NCBI GenBank assembly: GCA_903847385.1
Contig: CAINDO010000393.1
Coordinates: 1 to 32,421 of the forward strand
Length of the DNA stretch: 32,421 bases
Direction: 5' to 3'
Source: an uncultured Myxococcales bacterium
GTDB lineage: Bacteria > Myxococcota_A > Bradymonadia > UBA7976 > UBA1532
Shown here: positions 22,848 through 30,694 of the stretch, in pieces
Layout of the letters: each line of letters opens with the position of its first letter
Position numbering within the stretch: position 1 is the stretch's first letter
The notes under the pieces: generated by a model
Seen by the model: the letters and a program-made list of their open reading frames with translations, nothing else
Databases searched by the model: none
Told to the model about the DNA's origin: nothing
Program-made: the position numbers and the translations under genes

Positions 22848-23945
22848 ATGCATCACAAAGCCCTCTGTGTCACGACCCTCGCCCTCTTCGCGGCCTGCAC
22901 GAACGTTCCGCCCGAGGACGAGGAGGCGGATGCCGGCGCGGGCGGTCCTGCGGGCGCTGGCCTTCCGACGGGCGGCGGAATGGGGGCGCCGCCGACGGCC
23001 GCCCCCGGCCCCGGGCCGTCGACCCTACCCGCGACGCCCCCCGCCGGAGGGACGGACCCGGAGCAGCCCCTGCCGGGGGGCACGCCTGCGTCCGAGCCGG
23101 GCACGGGCACGGGCACGGGCAATGAAAACGCCTGCCCCGAGAACCCCAACAAATACACGCTGACGGCGAATCACATCGTCGCGCAGATCTCCTGGGCCGC
23201 GAATACGGGGGTGGAGGCCGGGTCCGGGACGCTCCACGTCTGGACGATGACGGAGTTGCACTGGGACGGCTCGAACCCGGACGGCTCGATCCCGGTCACG
23301 GGGACCGTTCAGCCTTGCGGCAGCGTGATCCCGGCGCTGACCAAAAGCGCGATCGCCGGTGGCGGGCAGGTACAGACCGTGATCCCCGACGAGGTCTGGG
23401 ACGCGCCGAACATGCCGCAGTTCGACGCTCGCGGTGTGCTCGGCGGCTTCGGCCCGGGGTCCACCGTGTCGATGGATCCGGTCGCCTCCCTGGTCGGCGC
23501 GAACCTCCCCGATCCGGCCAACAGCCCCTGGCCGGCGCGCGGCACGGACATCTCCGGGGTCGATCACGACGGCGACGGTCAGCCCGGCGTCATGGCACGG
23601 CCGCGTACGGACGCGGGCTTCTCGGCCCCGCCGGTCTCCCTGCTCGGCGCGCTGGACCCCAACGCGCCGCGGGCGACGGAGCTCTATCTCGCGACGCGCA
23701 CCATGGTCAAACTCGATGGCAGCCGAGACACCTGCGACAGGGCCTCCGGCCCGGCTCAGGTGCTGAAGTTCGAGAGCCACGTCATCGGCTGCCGCCGAAC
23801 GGACGGTGGCATCTGCAGCTCGGCGGAGGCGGACTTCATCGACGCCAACCAGCCGGCCTTCACGGTCGGCAGCGCGACCTATGAGATGAAGCAGCTCCCG
23901 GACGGCGCCACGTGTGCGGACGTTCGCGCGCTGCTGCCCATGTGA
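22848..23945 (+). CDS. lipoprotein of unknown function
   Basis: The 365-aa product has a lipoprotein signal peptide (MHHKALCVTTLALFAAC, Cys 17), a Gly/Pro/Thr linker (about 25-97, including TGTGTGTGN) and a globular part (about 98-365). The latter contains six or more Cys (for example VQPCGS, DTCDRA, IGCRRTDGGICSS, ATCADV) and VDHDGDGQPGV, a calcium-type Asp loop. It reads as a beta-rich secreted domain with disulphides. I do not recognise the family. It is 7 bases upstream of the acylase gene and co-directional, so it may assist or anchor that enzyme. The start is supported by promoter P5 and the signal peptide. Confidence 0.82.
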   Translation: MHHKALCVTTLALFAACTNVPPEDEEADAGAGGPAGAGLPTGGGMGAPPTAAPGPGPSTLPATPPAGGTDPEQPLPGGTPASEPGTGTGTGNENACPENPNKYTLTANHIVAQISWAANTGVEAGSGTLHVWTMTELHWDGSNPDGSIPVTGTVQPCGSVIPALTKSAIAGGGQVQTVIPDEVWDAPNMPQFDARGVLGGFGPGSTVSMDPVASLVGANLPDPANSPWPARGTDISGVDHDGDGQPGVMARPRTDAGFSAPPVSLLGALDPNAPRATELYLATRTMVKLDGSRDTCDRASGPAQVLKFESHVIGCRRTDGGICSSAEADFIDANQPAFTVGSATYEMKQLPDGATCADVRALLPM

Positions 23946-23952
23946 GGCGTCG

Positions 23953-26589
23953 ATGCGGCACAACGGAGGGCTCGGCGGCATCGCGTTCTGTCTGATCGCC
24001 GCGAGCGCCTGTGAGACCGGCGGGGGCGACACCGTGGGCGCCACGCGGGCGCGCTCCGAAGTCGAAGCGGACCTGGGCATGGATGTCTCACCGCGGCCGG
24101 CGGACGCCGGCCCGACGCCGGACGCCGGCGAAACCACGGGCGATGCCGGGCTCGGCCCGAGCGCGCCGGTGCGGATCGTGCGGGACACGCACGGGGTGCC
24201 CCACATCTACGCGCAGACCGACACCGATTTGTTCTTCGCCTACGGCTACCAGCTTGCGAGCGATCGCATGCTCCAGCTGGAGATGTGGCGCCGGTTCGCG
24301 TTCGGGCGCCGCTCCGAGGTCCTCGGTGCGGAGGCGCCCGGTGCTTTCGGTGCGACGACGCTTCAGGACGACGAGCTCGTCCGGATGTTCAATCTGCCGA
24401 AGTACGGTCGGTTGGATGCGGCGCTGATGCGGCGCGAGGATCCGGAACACTGGGCGTTGCTCCAGGCATGGCGCCTGGGCATCAACCGTCGGGTCGAAGA
24501 GATTCGCGCCGGTCGGGCGCCGCTGCCGTTCGGCTTCGGCCCGGATGCGCTCGACTTTCTGCCGGAGCCCTGGGACGCGGACGACCCCGTCATCGTCCAG
24601 AAGATGATCCAGCTCGGGCTCGACCAGACGATCCTGTATGAGATCCTGACCACGATCCTCGGTCAGGTCGCTCCCGCCGCGTTGGATTCGATGCAGATGT
24701 TCCTGCCTGCCCGCCCGACCTGGCAGATTCCGCCCGAAGACCGCGTGGTCCGGCAAGGAGTGCCGGGTGGGGGGCGCACCTGCGAGCCCGGTCTGCCGGC
24801 CGCGGCCGAGATGCTCGCCTTCGGTGGCGGGTGGCAGCTGCCGTCGGCGCCCCGCGCCGGGAGCAACAGTTGGGCGGTGAACGGGCGCTTCACGGAGAAC
24901 GGTCGACCCATGCTGGCCGGTGATCCGCACCTCATGTTCACCCTCATGGGGAACATGTACGCGCTGCACCTGAACAGCGCCGACGCCGGGGGGACGTTCG
25001 ACGTCGCCGGTTTCGCCTTCACCGCGGCCCCCGGCATCTTCGCCGGCCAGAACCGGGACATCGCCTGGACGCCGACCAGCGCGTTCGGCGATGTGATGGA
25101 TCTCTGGGAGGTCCCCCTCGACGGCGACGTGGCGACCGTCGGCGGCGAATCCATCTCCGTCGAGCGGCGGCGTGAGATCATTCACATCCGCGGTGCCGGT
25201 GACCGGGAGCTCGAGTTCCTCGAGGTGCCGGGGCGGGGTGTGATCTTCGACCCGCTCATCGTCGGGGTGCCGCTGCCGCTCGCGGCGCCCGGCCGCCGGG
25301 TGCTGATCGGCTGGACCGGGTTCTCGGCGCGCAGCTCGAAGTACTTCCTCGGTCTGAACCGTGCGCGGAACGTCGACGAATTCGACACCGCCGTCGCCGC
25401 CATCCCCGAGATGTCTTACAACTGGGTGGCCATCGATCGTGGGGCGGCGACCTATCGCGTGTCGCTCGAAGTGCCTCGGCGCAACGTGCCTGCCCCGGGT
25501 CGCGAGCCCTGGCGCCTGATGGACGGCGCCGATCCGGACGCCCTGTGGCGCCCGGGGCACCTGAGCCTGGACACGCTGCCGCACGGCCGCGCCGCGGAGC
25601 GCGGTTTCATCGTCACGGCCAACAACGACCCCTACGGTTTCACCGAGAACGGCCGGCTCGACGACGACCCGTTCTACTACGGGGCGTACTTCGACCCTGG
25701 GTACCGGGCCCATCGCATCGAGGAGCAGCTCGGGCGGCTGACCGCGCGGGGCGGGATCACGTCCGCGGACATGAAAGCGCTCCAGATGGACGTCCACAGC
25801 GGCATGGCCGACGACCTGCTGCCCCTGCTCGACGACGCCTGGTCGCGGGCCGCCGACTCACCGACGACGAGCGAGATCGCCGCTCGCCCGGACGTCGTCC
25901 GCGTGCATGCGCTGCTCACCGGTGCTTGGGACCGCCGCATGGCCCGAGACAGCGCCGGCGCCGTGGCCTTCCATGCATTCGCGCACTTCGCCGCCGCGAA
26001 CGTGCTCGAGGACGACATCCCCTCGATCATTTACGAGCGCGTTCTCGAGGTGGCGCCGTTCTATGTCATGAAGATCGCGATCCTGGCCTTGCAGGGGCGC
26101 TTTCCCGACGGGCGCGGCATCGTGCAGTCGGGTCCGGACGAGCTGCTCGTGCGGGCTCTGGGACAGACCGCCGACTTTCTGCAGCAGCGCTTCGGCACCG
26201 TGGAGCCCGAGGGGTATGCCTACGGCGACTTGCATCTCTCGGACTTCGACAACGCTTTCGGGTTGGGCATGCCGCTCGGGCGCGTCGCGACCGACGGCGG
26301 CGAGGACACGGTCAACGTGGCCCATGCCGTCTTCCGCCGGGATCTCGAACTGCTCGACGAGTGGCGCAGCAACTACGGTCCCGTCGAGCGGATGGTGGCG
26401 TCGTTTCCCACGCCCGACGGTCCGCCGCGCATCGAGATCGACTTCCCGCTCGGCAACGTGGCGGATCCGGCCAGCCCACACTTCGACGACACCATGGCGG
26501 CCTGGGTGACCGGCGAGGCCTGGGAGATGCCGTTCACCGCGGCGAGCGTCGCCGCGGCGGCCGAGTCGGAGACACGCCTGATGCCCTGA
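23953..26589 (+). CDS. penicillin-acylase family (Ntn hydrolase) lipoprotein
   Basis: The 878-aa protein has a probable lipoprotein signal peptide (Cys 20) and a short linker. The alpha-chain region opens with VRIVRDTHGVPHIYAQTDTD (73-92), FAYGYQLASDRMLQLE follows (95-110), and a spacer precedes the autocatalytic site RAG/SNSWAVNG, where Ser 304 would be the N-terminal nucleophile of the beta chain. GDPHLMFT follows. This is the layout of penicillin G acylases, cephalosporin acylases and AHL acylases, which cleave amide-linked acyl groups outside the cytoplasm. Its length fits the family with an N-terminal extension. The substrate could be acyl-homoserine lactones, lipopeptides or other amides and cannot be told from the sequence. 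It ends 7 bases from a convergent outer-membrane protein gene. Confidence 0.93.
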   Translation: MRHNGGLGGIAFCLIAASACETGGGDTVGATRARSEVEADLGMDVSPRPADAGPTPDAGETTGDAGLGPSAPVRIVRDTHGVPHIYAQTDTDLFFAYGYQLASDRMLQLEMWRRFAFGRRSEVLGAEAPGAFGATTLQDDELVRMFNLPKYGRLDAALMRREDPEHWALLQAWRLGINRRVEEIRAGRAPLPFGFGPDALDFLPEPWDADDPVIVQKMIQLGLDQTILYEILTTILGQVAPAALDSMQMFLPARPTWQIPPEDRVVRQGVPGGGRTCEPGLPAAAEMLAFGGGWQLPSAPRAGSNSWAVNGRFTENGRPMLAGDPHLMFTLMGNMYALHLNSADAGGTFDVAGFAFTAAPGIFAGQNRDIAWTPTSAFGDVMDLWEVPLDGDVATVGGESISVERRREIIHIRGAGDRELEFLEVPGRGVIFDPLIVGVPLPLAAPGRRVLIGWTGFSARSSKYFLGLNRARNVDEFDTAVAAIPEMSYNWVAIDRGAATYRVSLEVPRRNVPAPGREPWRLMDGADPDALWRPGHLSLDTLPHGRAAERGFIVTANNDPYGFTENGRLDDDPFYYGAYFDPGYRAHRIEEQLGRLTARGGITSADMKALQMDVHSGMADDLLPLLDDAWSRAADSPTTSEIAARPDVVRVHALLTGAWDRRMARDSAGAVAFHAFAHFAAANVLEDDIPSIIYERVLEVAPFYVMKIAILALQGRFPDGRGIVQSGPDELLVRALGQTADFLQQRFGTVEPEGYAYGDLHLSDFDNAFGLGMPLGRVATDGGEDTVNVAHAVFRRDLELLDEWRSNYGPVERMVASFPTPDGPPRIEIDFPLGNVADPASPHFDDTMAAWVTGEAWEMPFTAASVAAAAESETRLMP

Positions 26590-26596
26590 ACCCGGG

Positions 26597-28030
26597 TCAG
26601 AAGCTGATCTGGGTCCCGAGGTTGAGGTCCACGTGCTGGCTCGGCGCCGCCCCGAACAGGTGGTGGAAGTCGGGGGCGACGACGAACGCCCACGTCCGGT
26701 TGAAGTCGTGCACCCAGGAGAAGCCGAGCGTGTATTCGAAGGGTCCCTCGAGCGTGAAATCCCGATACGCGCCGAGGGGCACCTGATGGCTCACGTGGCC
26801 GAAGCCCAGGCCGCCGCGCAGCACGAAGTGGTTCTTGCGCGAGGTCGCCGCGCGGTACTTGAACCGCAGACCCTCGAGGTGCGCGAAGTCGACGAGCTGG
26901 ATGCGGGCGTAGAGGCCGACCGCGATGTCGGGGCGGAACCAGTAGTCCAGCTCGAACAACGTGTGGAACGGTGAGGGCGCCAGCCCCGGGGCCACCGCGG
27001 CCTTCTTCCGCGTCTGCGGAATGGAGTTTTCGGTCACGCGCCCGGCGCCGGACCCGAGCGAGATGCCGAGCTTCAGGCCGCCCCCGCGACGACGTCCACC
27101 CCCCTCGAGGTTCTCGTCGCTGGTGTCGGCCTCCGGCTCGCTCTCGCTCTCGCTCTCGGGCTCGCTCTCGGGTTCGGCTTCGGCCTGCTCGGGCTCTTCC
27201 TGGCTGGTGTCGTCGTCGTCGTCGTCGTCCGCCGCGCCACCGTCCAGGGAGCCACCCGTGGGCAGGTCGTCGATGTCGACCGAGGCCGGGGCCTGGACCG
27301 ATTGGAACTGCGCGATCTGATTGCCCTCGCGGTCGTCCACCAGCATGTAATAGCGGAGGACCTTGCCGACGAGATACTTGCCGGCGACCGTGGCCGTGAA
27401 GACGTTGTTGCCCTTCTCCTTCAAGGGGATGCGGCGCACGCCGTCGGACTTCTCGGTGCGGAAGTAGAGATAGAACGTCGAGATGCGGCCCTTCAACAGC
27501 GGCGTGACGGTCACCTCGATCTTCATCGGGCGGCGGGCCGGCGTCCTGCGGGGCGGCTTGTGGGTGATGTGTTCGTCGAACCGGCCCCGGGGCTGGGGGG
27601 TCTCGCAGACCTCGCCTTTGTTGACTGTCTGCACGGCGGTGTCGAAGCAGGCCTCGAGGCGCGGCGAGGTCGCATCCGGATCCAGGCGGATGTTCCGGTC
27701 GGCCGTCAGCGCGAGGACGAAGGCCTCCGTGGTCGCCTTCTCGTCCTTGTCCCGGGCGTAGATGATCAGCGCCCGGAGCAGGTGGATCTCGCCCAGGACT
27801 CGCCCCGAGTAGCCACGGCTGCGCGCGATCACCACGGCGTGTGCCAGGGCGCCGTCCGCGACGTCCAGGTCCAGGTCGTCGTATGCGTCGTGCGCCTCGG
27901 CCAGCAGTGACGAGAGCTCCTGCTCGGTCTGGTCCGACGGGACCTCGCGCGCGCCCGCGACCGCCGGCGCCCAGAGCGCACACGCGAGCAGCGCGGCAGG
28001 CAAGGCGGTCAGGCGACGCAGACGGGGCAA
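26597..28030 (-). CDS. outer-membrane beta-barrel protein with acidic linker
   Basis: The 477-aa product starts at a TTG (28030) preceded by GGAG with 9-base spacing, and has a signal peptide (MPRLRRLTALPAALLACALW to AVAGA). An alternative GTG at 28120 follows the upstream stop after one base and would add 30 residues. A helical region comes first (about 35-115, EIHLLRALIIYARDKDEKAT and LTADRNIRLDPDATSP), then a beta domain ending near LRYYMLVDDREGNQIAQFQS. Next is a tract of D and E/S repeats (DDDDDDD, PESEPESESESEPEAD) and a basic patch GGGRRRGGG. The last roughly 160 residues alternate in barrel fashion (FELDYWFRPDIAVGLYARIQ; NRTWAFVVAPDFHHL) and end in Phe, as outer-membrane proteins do. 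The family is known from myxobacteria without function. Confidence 0.83.
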   Translation of the reverse strand: MPRLRRLTALPAALLACALWAPAVAGAREVPSDQTEQELSSLLAEAHDAYDDLDLDVADGALAHAVVIARSRGYSGRVLGEIHLLRALIIYARDKDEKATTEAFVLALTADRNIRLDPDATSPRLEACFDTAVQTVNKGEVCETPQPRGRFDEHITHKPPRRTPARRPMKIEVTVTPLLKGRISTFYLYFRTEKSDGVRRIPLKEKGNNVFTATVAGKYLVGKVLRYYMLVDDREGNQIAQFQSVQAPASVDIDDLPTGGSLDGGAADDDDDDDTSQEEPEQAEAEPESEPESESESEPEADTSDENLEGGGRRRGGGLKLGISLGSGAGRVTENSIPQTRKKAAVAPGLAPSPFHTLFELDYWFRPDIAVGLYARIQLVDFAHLEGLRFKYRAATSRKNHFVLRGGLGFGHVSHQVPLGAYRDFTLEGPFEYTLGFSWVHDFNRTWAFVVAPDFHHLFGAAPSQHVDLNLGTQISF

Positions 28031-28121
28031 GCGGGCACACTCCAGCGGTGAACGGGGTCGGGCGACCGGATGGTGGAGATCATCGCAGATGGGGGCCGCG
28101 AAGAACAGAACCAGGGCCACC

Positions 28122-28940
28122 TCAGTTGGGGTTTCGACAGCGGCAGCGGAGATTCGGGCGGGCGGTGACGCAACCGGTCGGCATGCCCTCGGCGCAGGGG
28201 GCGTCCGGCGTCGTCTCGAAGGCGCCGAGGCAGAGCCCGCCTGACCGCACGCAGTTGTCGATGCAGTTCATGCCATCCACGGCGACGATGTCGCAGTATC
28301 GATCACCCATCACGCCGACGCCCTCGTCGCAGACCTGCGCGCCGGCGAAGGCGGCACAGGTCTCGGACACGGCCTCGTCGCAGGTGCCGTCCGCGCGGCA
28401 GATGCCGCCCTCTCCGCAGGGCTGTCCCGCGCCGGCGGGGCCGGGCGCAGGCATGCCGCCGGTCTCGCACGCGACCACCGTCTGGCACGGGCCGCTGCTG
28501 CGGGCCGACTCCAGCGTCCGCGGCGGATCGCAGGCGGCGGCCTCGACCGCCGCTCGACAGCGCCCCGGTGCCGCGCAACGCCGCGCCTCGCCGAGGTGCA
28601 CCGAGCGTTCGCAGATCGTGGTCTCGCCCTCGGTCCGCAGGGAGTAGGTGTCGAGCAGGCGACAGTCGAGCGGCGGACAGGTGGGATCGTCCGGCGGTAC
28701 GACCACTCGCCCCTCGGCGTCGCAGGTCAGGCAGAGCCCCGGTACACAGCCGCCCGGCGGGACGGTGCCCTCCGCGGGCACGCCGCCCGCGCCCATGAGC
28801 GCCGCGTCCAGGAATCGGGGGCCCGCCTCCGCACCGGCGGCGGCGGCGTCGTCGCCCCGCGCCTCGGGCAGATCATAGGCCTCGGCGCAGCCCAGCAGGG
28901 CGGCGGCACAGACCGCGATGCGTGTGAAGACTCGCTGCAT
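28122..28940 (-). CDS. cysteine-rich lipoprotein of unknown function
   Basis: The 272-aa product has a lipoprotein signal peptide (MQRVFTRIAVCAAALLGC, Cys 18) and about 25 cysteines in the mature part, dense enough to form many disulphides. Visible motifs are CVPGLCLTCDAEG, CGEGGICRADGTCDE, DRYCDIVAVDGMNCIDNC and CRCRNPN at the end. The short C..G..C...G.C repeats are like those of other myxobacterial surface proteins. No catalytic motif is seen. The ATG at 28940 is chosen for the signal peptide, although the frame is open further upstream. It sits 48 bases after the thioredoxin-fold lipoprotein and is followed by the outer-membrane protein gene, likely one operon from promoter P6. Confidence 0.82.
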   Translation of the reverse strand: MQRVFTRIAVCAAALLGCAEAYDLPEARGDDAAAAGAEAGPRFLDAALMGAGGVPAEGTVPPGGCVPGLCLTCDAEGRVVVPPDDPTCPPLDCRLLDTYSLRTEGETTICERSVHLGEARRCAAPGRCRAAVEAAACDPPRTLESARSSGPCQTVVACETGGMPAPGPAGAGQPCGEGGICRADGTCDEAVSETCAAFAGAQVCDEGVGVMGDRYCDIVAVDGMNCIDNCVRSGGLCLGAFETTPDAPCAEGMPTGCVTARPNLRCRCRNPN

Positions 28941-28988
28941 GGGTACGCCGAGCATCGACGCGCCGGGAGGCCGAGTCAACTCGCGCTC

Positions 28989-30455
28989 TCAGCGCTCGGC
29001 GAAACGCAACCGATACGGCGCGTGCGCCCCCTCGTACCCCACGATCTGGATCGTCGCGGGACCGAAACCATCGAAGGCTTCGTCGTCGTCGGCGGAGTCG
29101 CTCCCCAAGGGGCGACCGTTCAGGCCGACGGCCACGTCGTTGCGGGCGGCGTCCCAGACGTACAGATCGAGGTCACCCTGCGCATGGCTGAAGCGAAGGT
29201 CGATGTGCCACCATCCGGCGGACGAGACGCGATAGAAGTCCGCATCCGCGCCGCAGACCCCGCCCGAGAGCTCGCCCGCGGCCAGCGGCACGGCCTGTCC
29301 GGCGGCGTCGTTCGGCTCGCCGGGCTCTTCGGTGCAGTCGCCGCCCACCGGCCCGGGGTCCGGCGACGGGCCCGGGCCCGAGGCCGCGTCTCGCGCGAGC
29401 TGTACGTAGTCCAGGGTGTAGGCGGAGCTGTTCTGGTCGGCGATGACCTGCATGTCGCTGCGCCGCACGACGAACGCGGAGGGGTAGCTCTGCACGATGG
29501 AGGACTGTCCGACGGCCATGGCGCTCGGCTGCGTGTCCGCGTCGCCGACGCGCAAGCCCGGGCCATTGCCGTAGGAGTGCTCGATGATCCGGGCCGCGTC
29601 CGCGCTGTCCGCCGGGTTGTACCCGGCGTCCTCGACCTCGACGAAGACGAAGAGCCCGCCGGCGGCTTCAAAGCTCGCCGCGAGCCCGGCGAGCTGCCCG
29701 TCGTATTCGACGCAGGCGCTGCACCACCCCGTGCCGACGACGAAGGCGAGGACGCTGTAGCGGTCCCACATCGGATCGCAGTGGAAGCGCTCGAGGTCGA
29801 AGTCGACCGTATTGCCGGCGCCGTCCACGGCGGTCGCCCATCGGAAGTGCGGCATCGTCCCGCCGACGGAGATCTCGTTGCCCGCCGCGGGGTAGCGGCA
29901 GTCTGCGGGCGGCGGCGGCTCCGGTTCGGCCGGTGTCTCCGGGGGCGAATCGGGCGGCGGCTCCTCGTCCGTCGGCGGGTCGGGTTTGTCACCGGGCCCA
30001 TCCGGCTCCTGGGGCGGGTCCACGGGCGGCGCCGTACCGCCGGCGCCCGGGTCGTCCGGCGGCGGCGGGTCGGCCTCACCGGGCGCATCCGGCGCCGGGC
30101 CGGAGGGGGTCCCACCGAATCCGTCCGGCGGTGCCGGGGCCGTCGACGCGTTGCAGAATCCGAGCTGATCCCCGGGGAAGGGTACGCAGGACCCGGTGCC
30201 ACAGTCGGCGTCCGCGTGGCAGAAGCGCAGGCATACGCCGCCGACGCAGGTCAGGCCATCCGGGCAGAGGGCCTCGGCGTTGCACCCGGTGAGGTCCGAA
30301 CCCGCGGCGCCCGGCGCCTCCGGCGCGTCCGGGGCCCGCTCGACCTCTTCGTCGGGCAGGGTCGCCGTGCTGCAGCCACCGAGCCATGCGAGGAGCACGA
30401 CGAGCCCTGGGGCGAGAGGACTCGAGGATGGGCGGCGCAGGGTCGGGCGGCGCAT
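28989..30455 (-). CDS. thioredoxin-fold lipoprotein with C-terminal PPC domain
   Basis: The 488-aa protein has a lipoprotein signal peptide (lipobox LGGC, Cys 28), a Cys cluster (about 58-101, CPDGLTCVGGVCLRFC) and a Pro/Asp/Gly linker (about 105-185). A thioredoxin-like domain (about 190-360) follows with the redox motif WCSAC (244-248) and GGLFVFVEVEDAG, as in TlpA/AhpC-type proteins. The C-terminal about 115 residues are a pre-peptidase C-terminal (PPC) beta domain: EPGEPNDAAGQAVPL, GADADFYRV and GDLDLYVWDA. PPC domains normally sit behind secreted proteases, so pairing with a thioredoxin fold is unusual. It may maintain disulphides of the Cys-rich surface proteins nearby (inference). AGGAG lies about 7 bases before ATG 30455, and promoter P6 lies 43 bases upstream. 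Confidence 0.88.
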   Translation of the reverse strand: MRRPTLRRPSSSPLAPGLVVLLAWLGGCSTATLPDEEVERAPDAPEAPGAAGSDLTGCNAEALCPDGLTCVGGVCLRFCHADADCGTGSCVPFPGDQLGFCNASTAPAPPDGFGGTPSGPAPDAPGEADPPPPDDPGAGGTAPPVDPPQEPDGPGDKPDPPTDEEPPPDSPPETPAEPEPPPPADCRYPAAGNEISVGGTMPHFRWATAVDGAGNTVDFDLERFHCDPMWDRYSVLAFVVGTGWCSACVEYDGQLAGLAASFEAAGGLFVFVEVEDAGYNPADSADAARIIEHSYGNGPGLRVGDADTQPSAMAVGQSSIVQSYPSAFVVRRSDMQVIADQNSSAYTLDYVQLARDAASGPGPSPDPGPVGGDCTEEPGEPNDAAGQAVPLAAGELSGGVCGADADFYRVSSAGWWHIDLRFSHAQGDLDLYVWDAARNDVAVGLNGRPLGSDSADDDEAFDGFGPATIQIVGYEGAHAPYRLRFAER

Positions 30456-30497
30456 GGCGGACTCCTTGGACGGCGGGCGAGGGCCGACGGGCCCCTC

Positions 30498-30513
30498 AGC
30501 AAGACCCGTGCCG
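30498..30513 (-). promoter_or_regulatory. sigma-54 promoter P6 (CGGCACG-N4-TTGCT)
   Basis: The minus strand reads CGGCACG GGTC TTGCT, one mismatch (first T to C), with exact GG-N10-GC spacing. The predicted start near 30487 gives a 32-base leader with a good ribosome-binding site before ATG 30455. It would serve the three-gene run 30455 to 26597. Confidence 0.75.
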
Positions 30514-30542
30514 TCGAAGTGACAGCGATTTCGCGCCGATTG

Positions 30543-30581
30543 TGTGACCGGTAAGTCTCACCTGCGGGCGGCGAGGTCACA
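30543..30581. promoter_or_regulatory. inverted repeat TGTGACC-N25-GGTCACA upstream of P6
   Basis: Perfect 7-bp arms at 30543-30549 and 30575-30581 are centred about 75 bases upstream of the predicted P6 start. The 25-base spacing and the GACCG...CGA-GGTC edges match the inverted repeat upstream of P1. It is a candidate activator site. It lies in the 239-base gap between divergent genes, and no sigma-54 site facing the plus-strand gene was found. Confidence 0.4.
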
Positions 30582-30694
30582 GGGCCATGGCGCGCCCCCG
30601 GCCGCGCCGCGCCGACCTGCGCAAGCACAATTGACGCGGGGCCCCGCCTCACCGCACCCTGACGCACTCGCGTCGACCTGTGCCCGGAGTCCCC

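Noticed and set aside
24088..25797. 569-codon minus-strand frame inside the acylase
   Set aside because: It is a shadow frame with no recognisable domain, while the acylase frame is complete with a nucleophile motif.
28596..30554. 652-codon plus-strand frame over the thioredoxin/PPC gene
   Set aside because: It is antisense to two well-supported lipoprotein genes, and its composition is typical of GC-rich shadow translation.
30640..30694. Sigma-70 promoter (TTGACG) for the MopE-like gene
   Set aside because: A -35-like TTGACG is present near 30631 but no acceptable -10 element lies at 16-18 bases, so it is not reported as a promoter.
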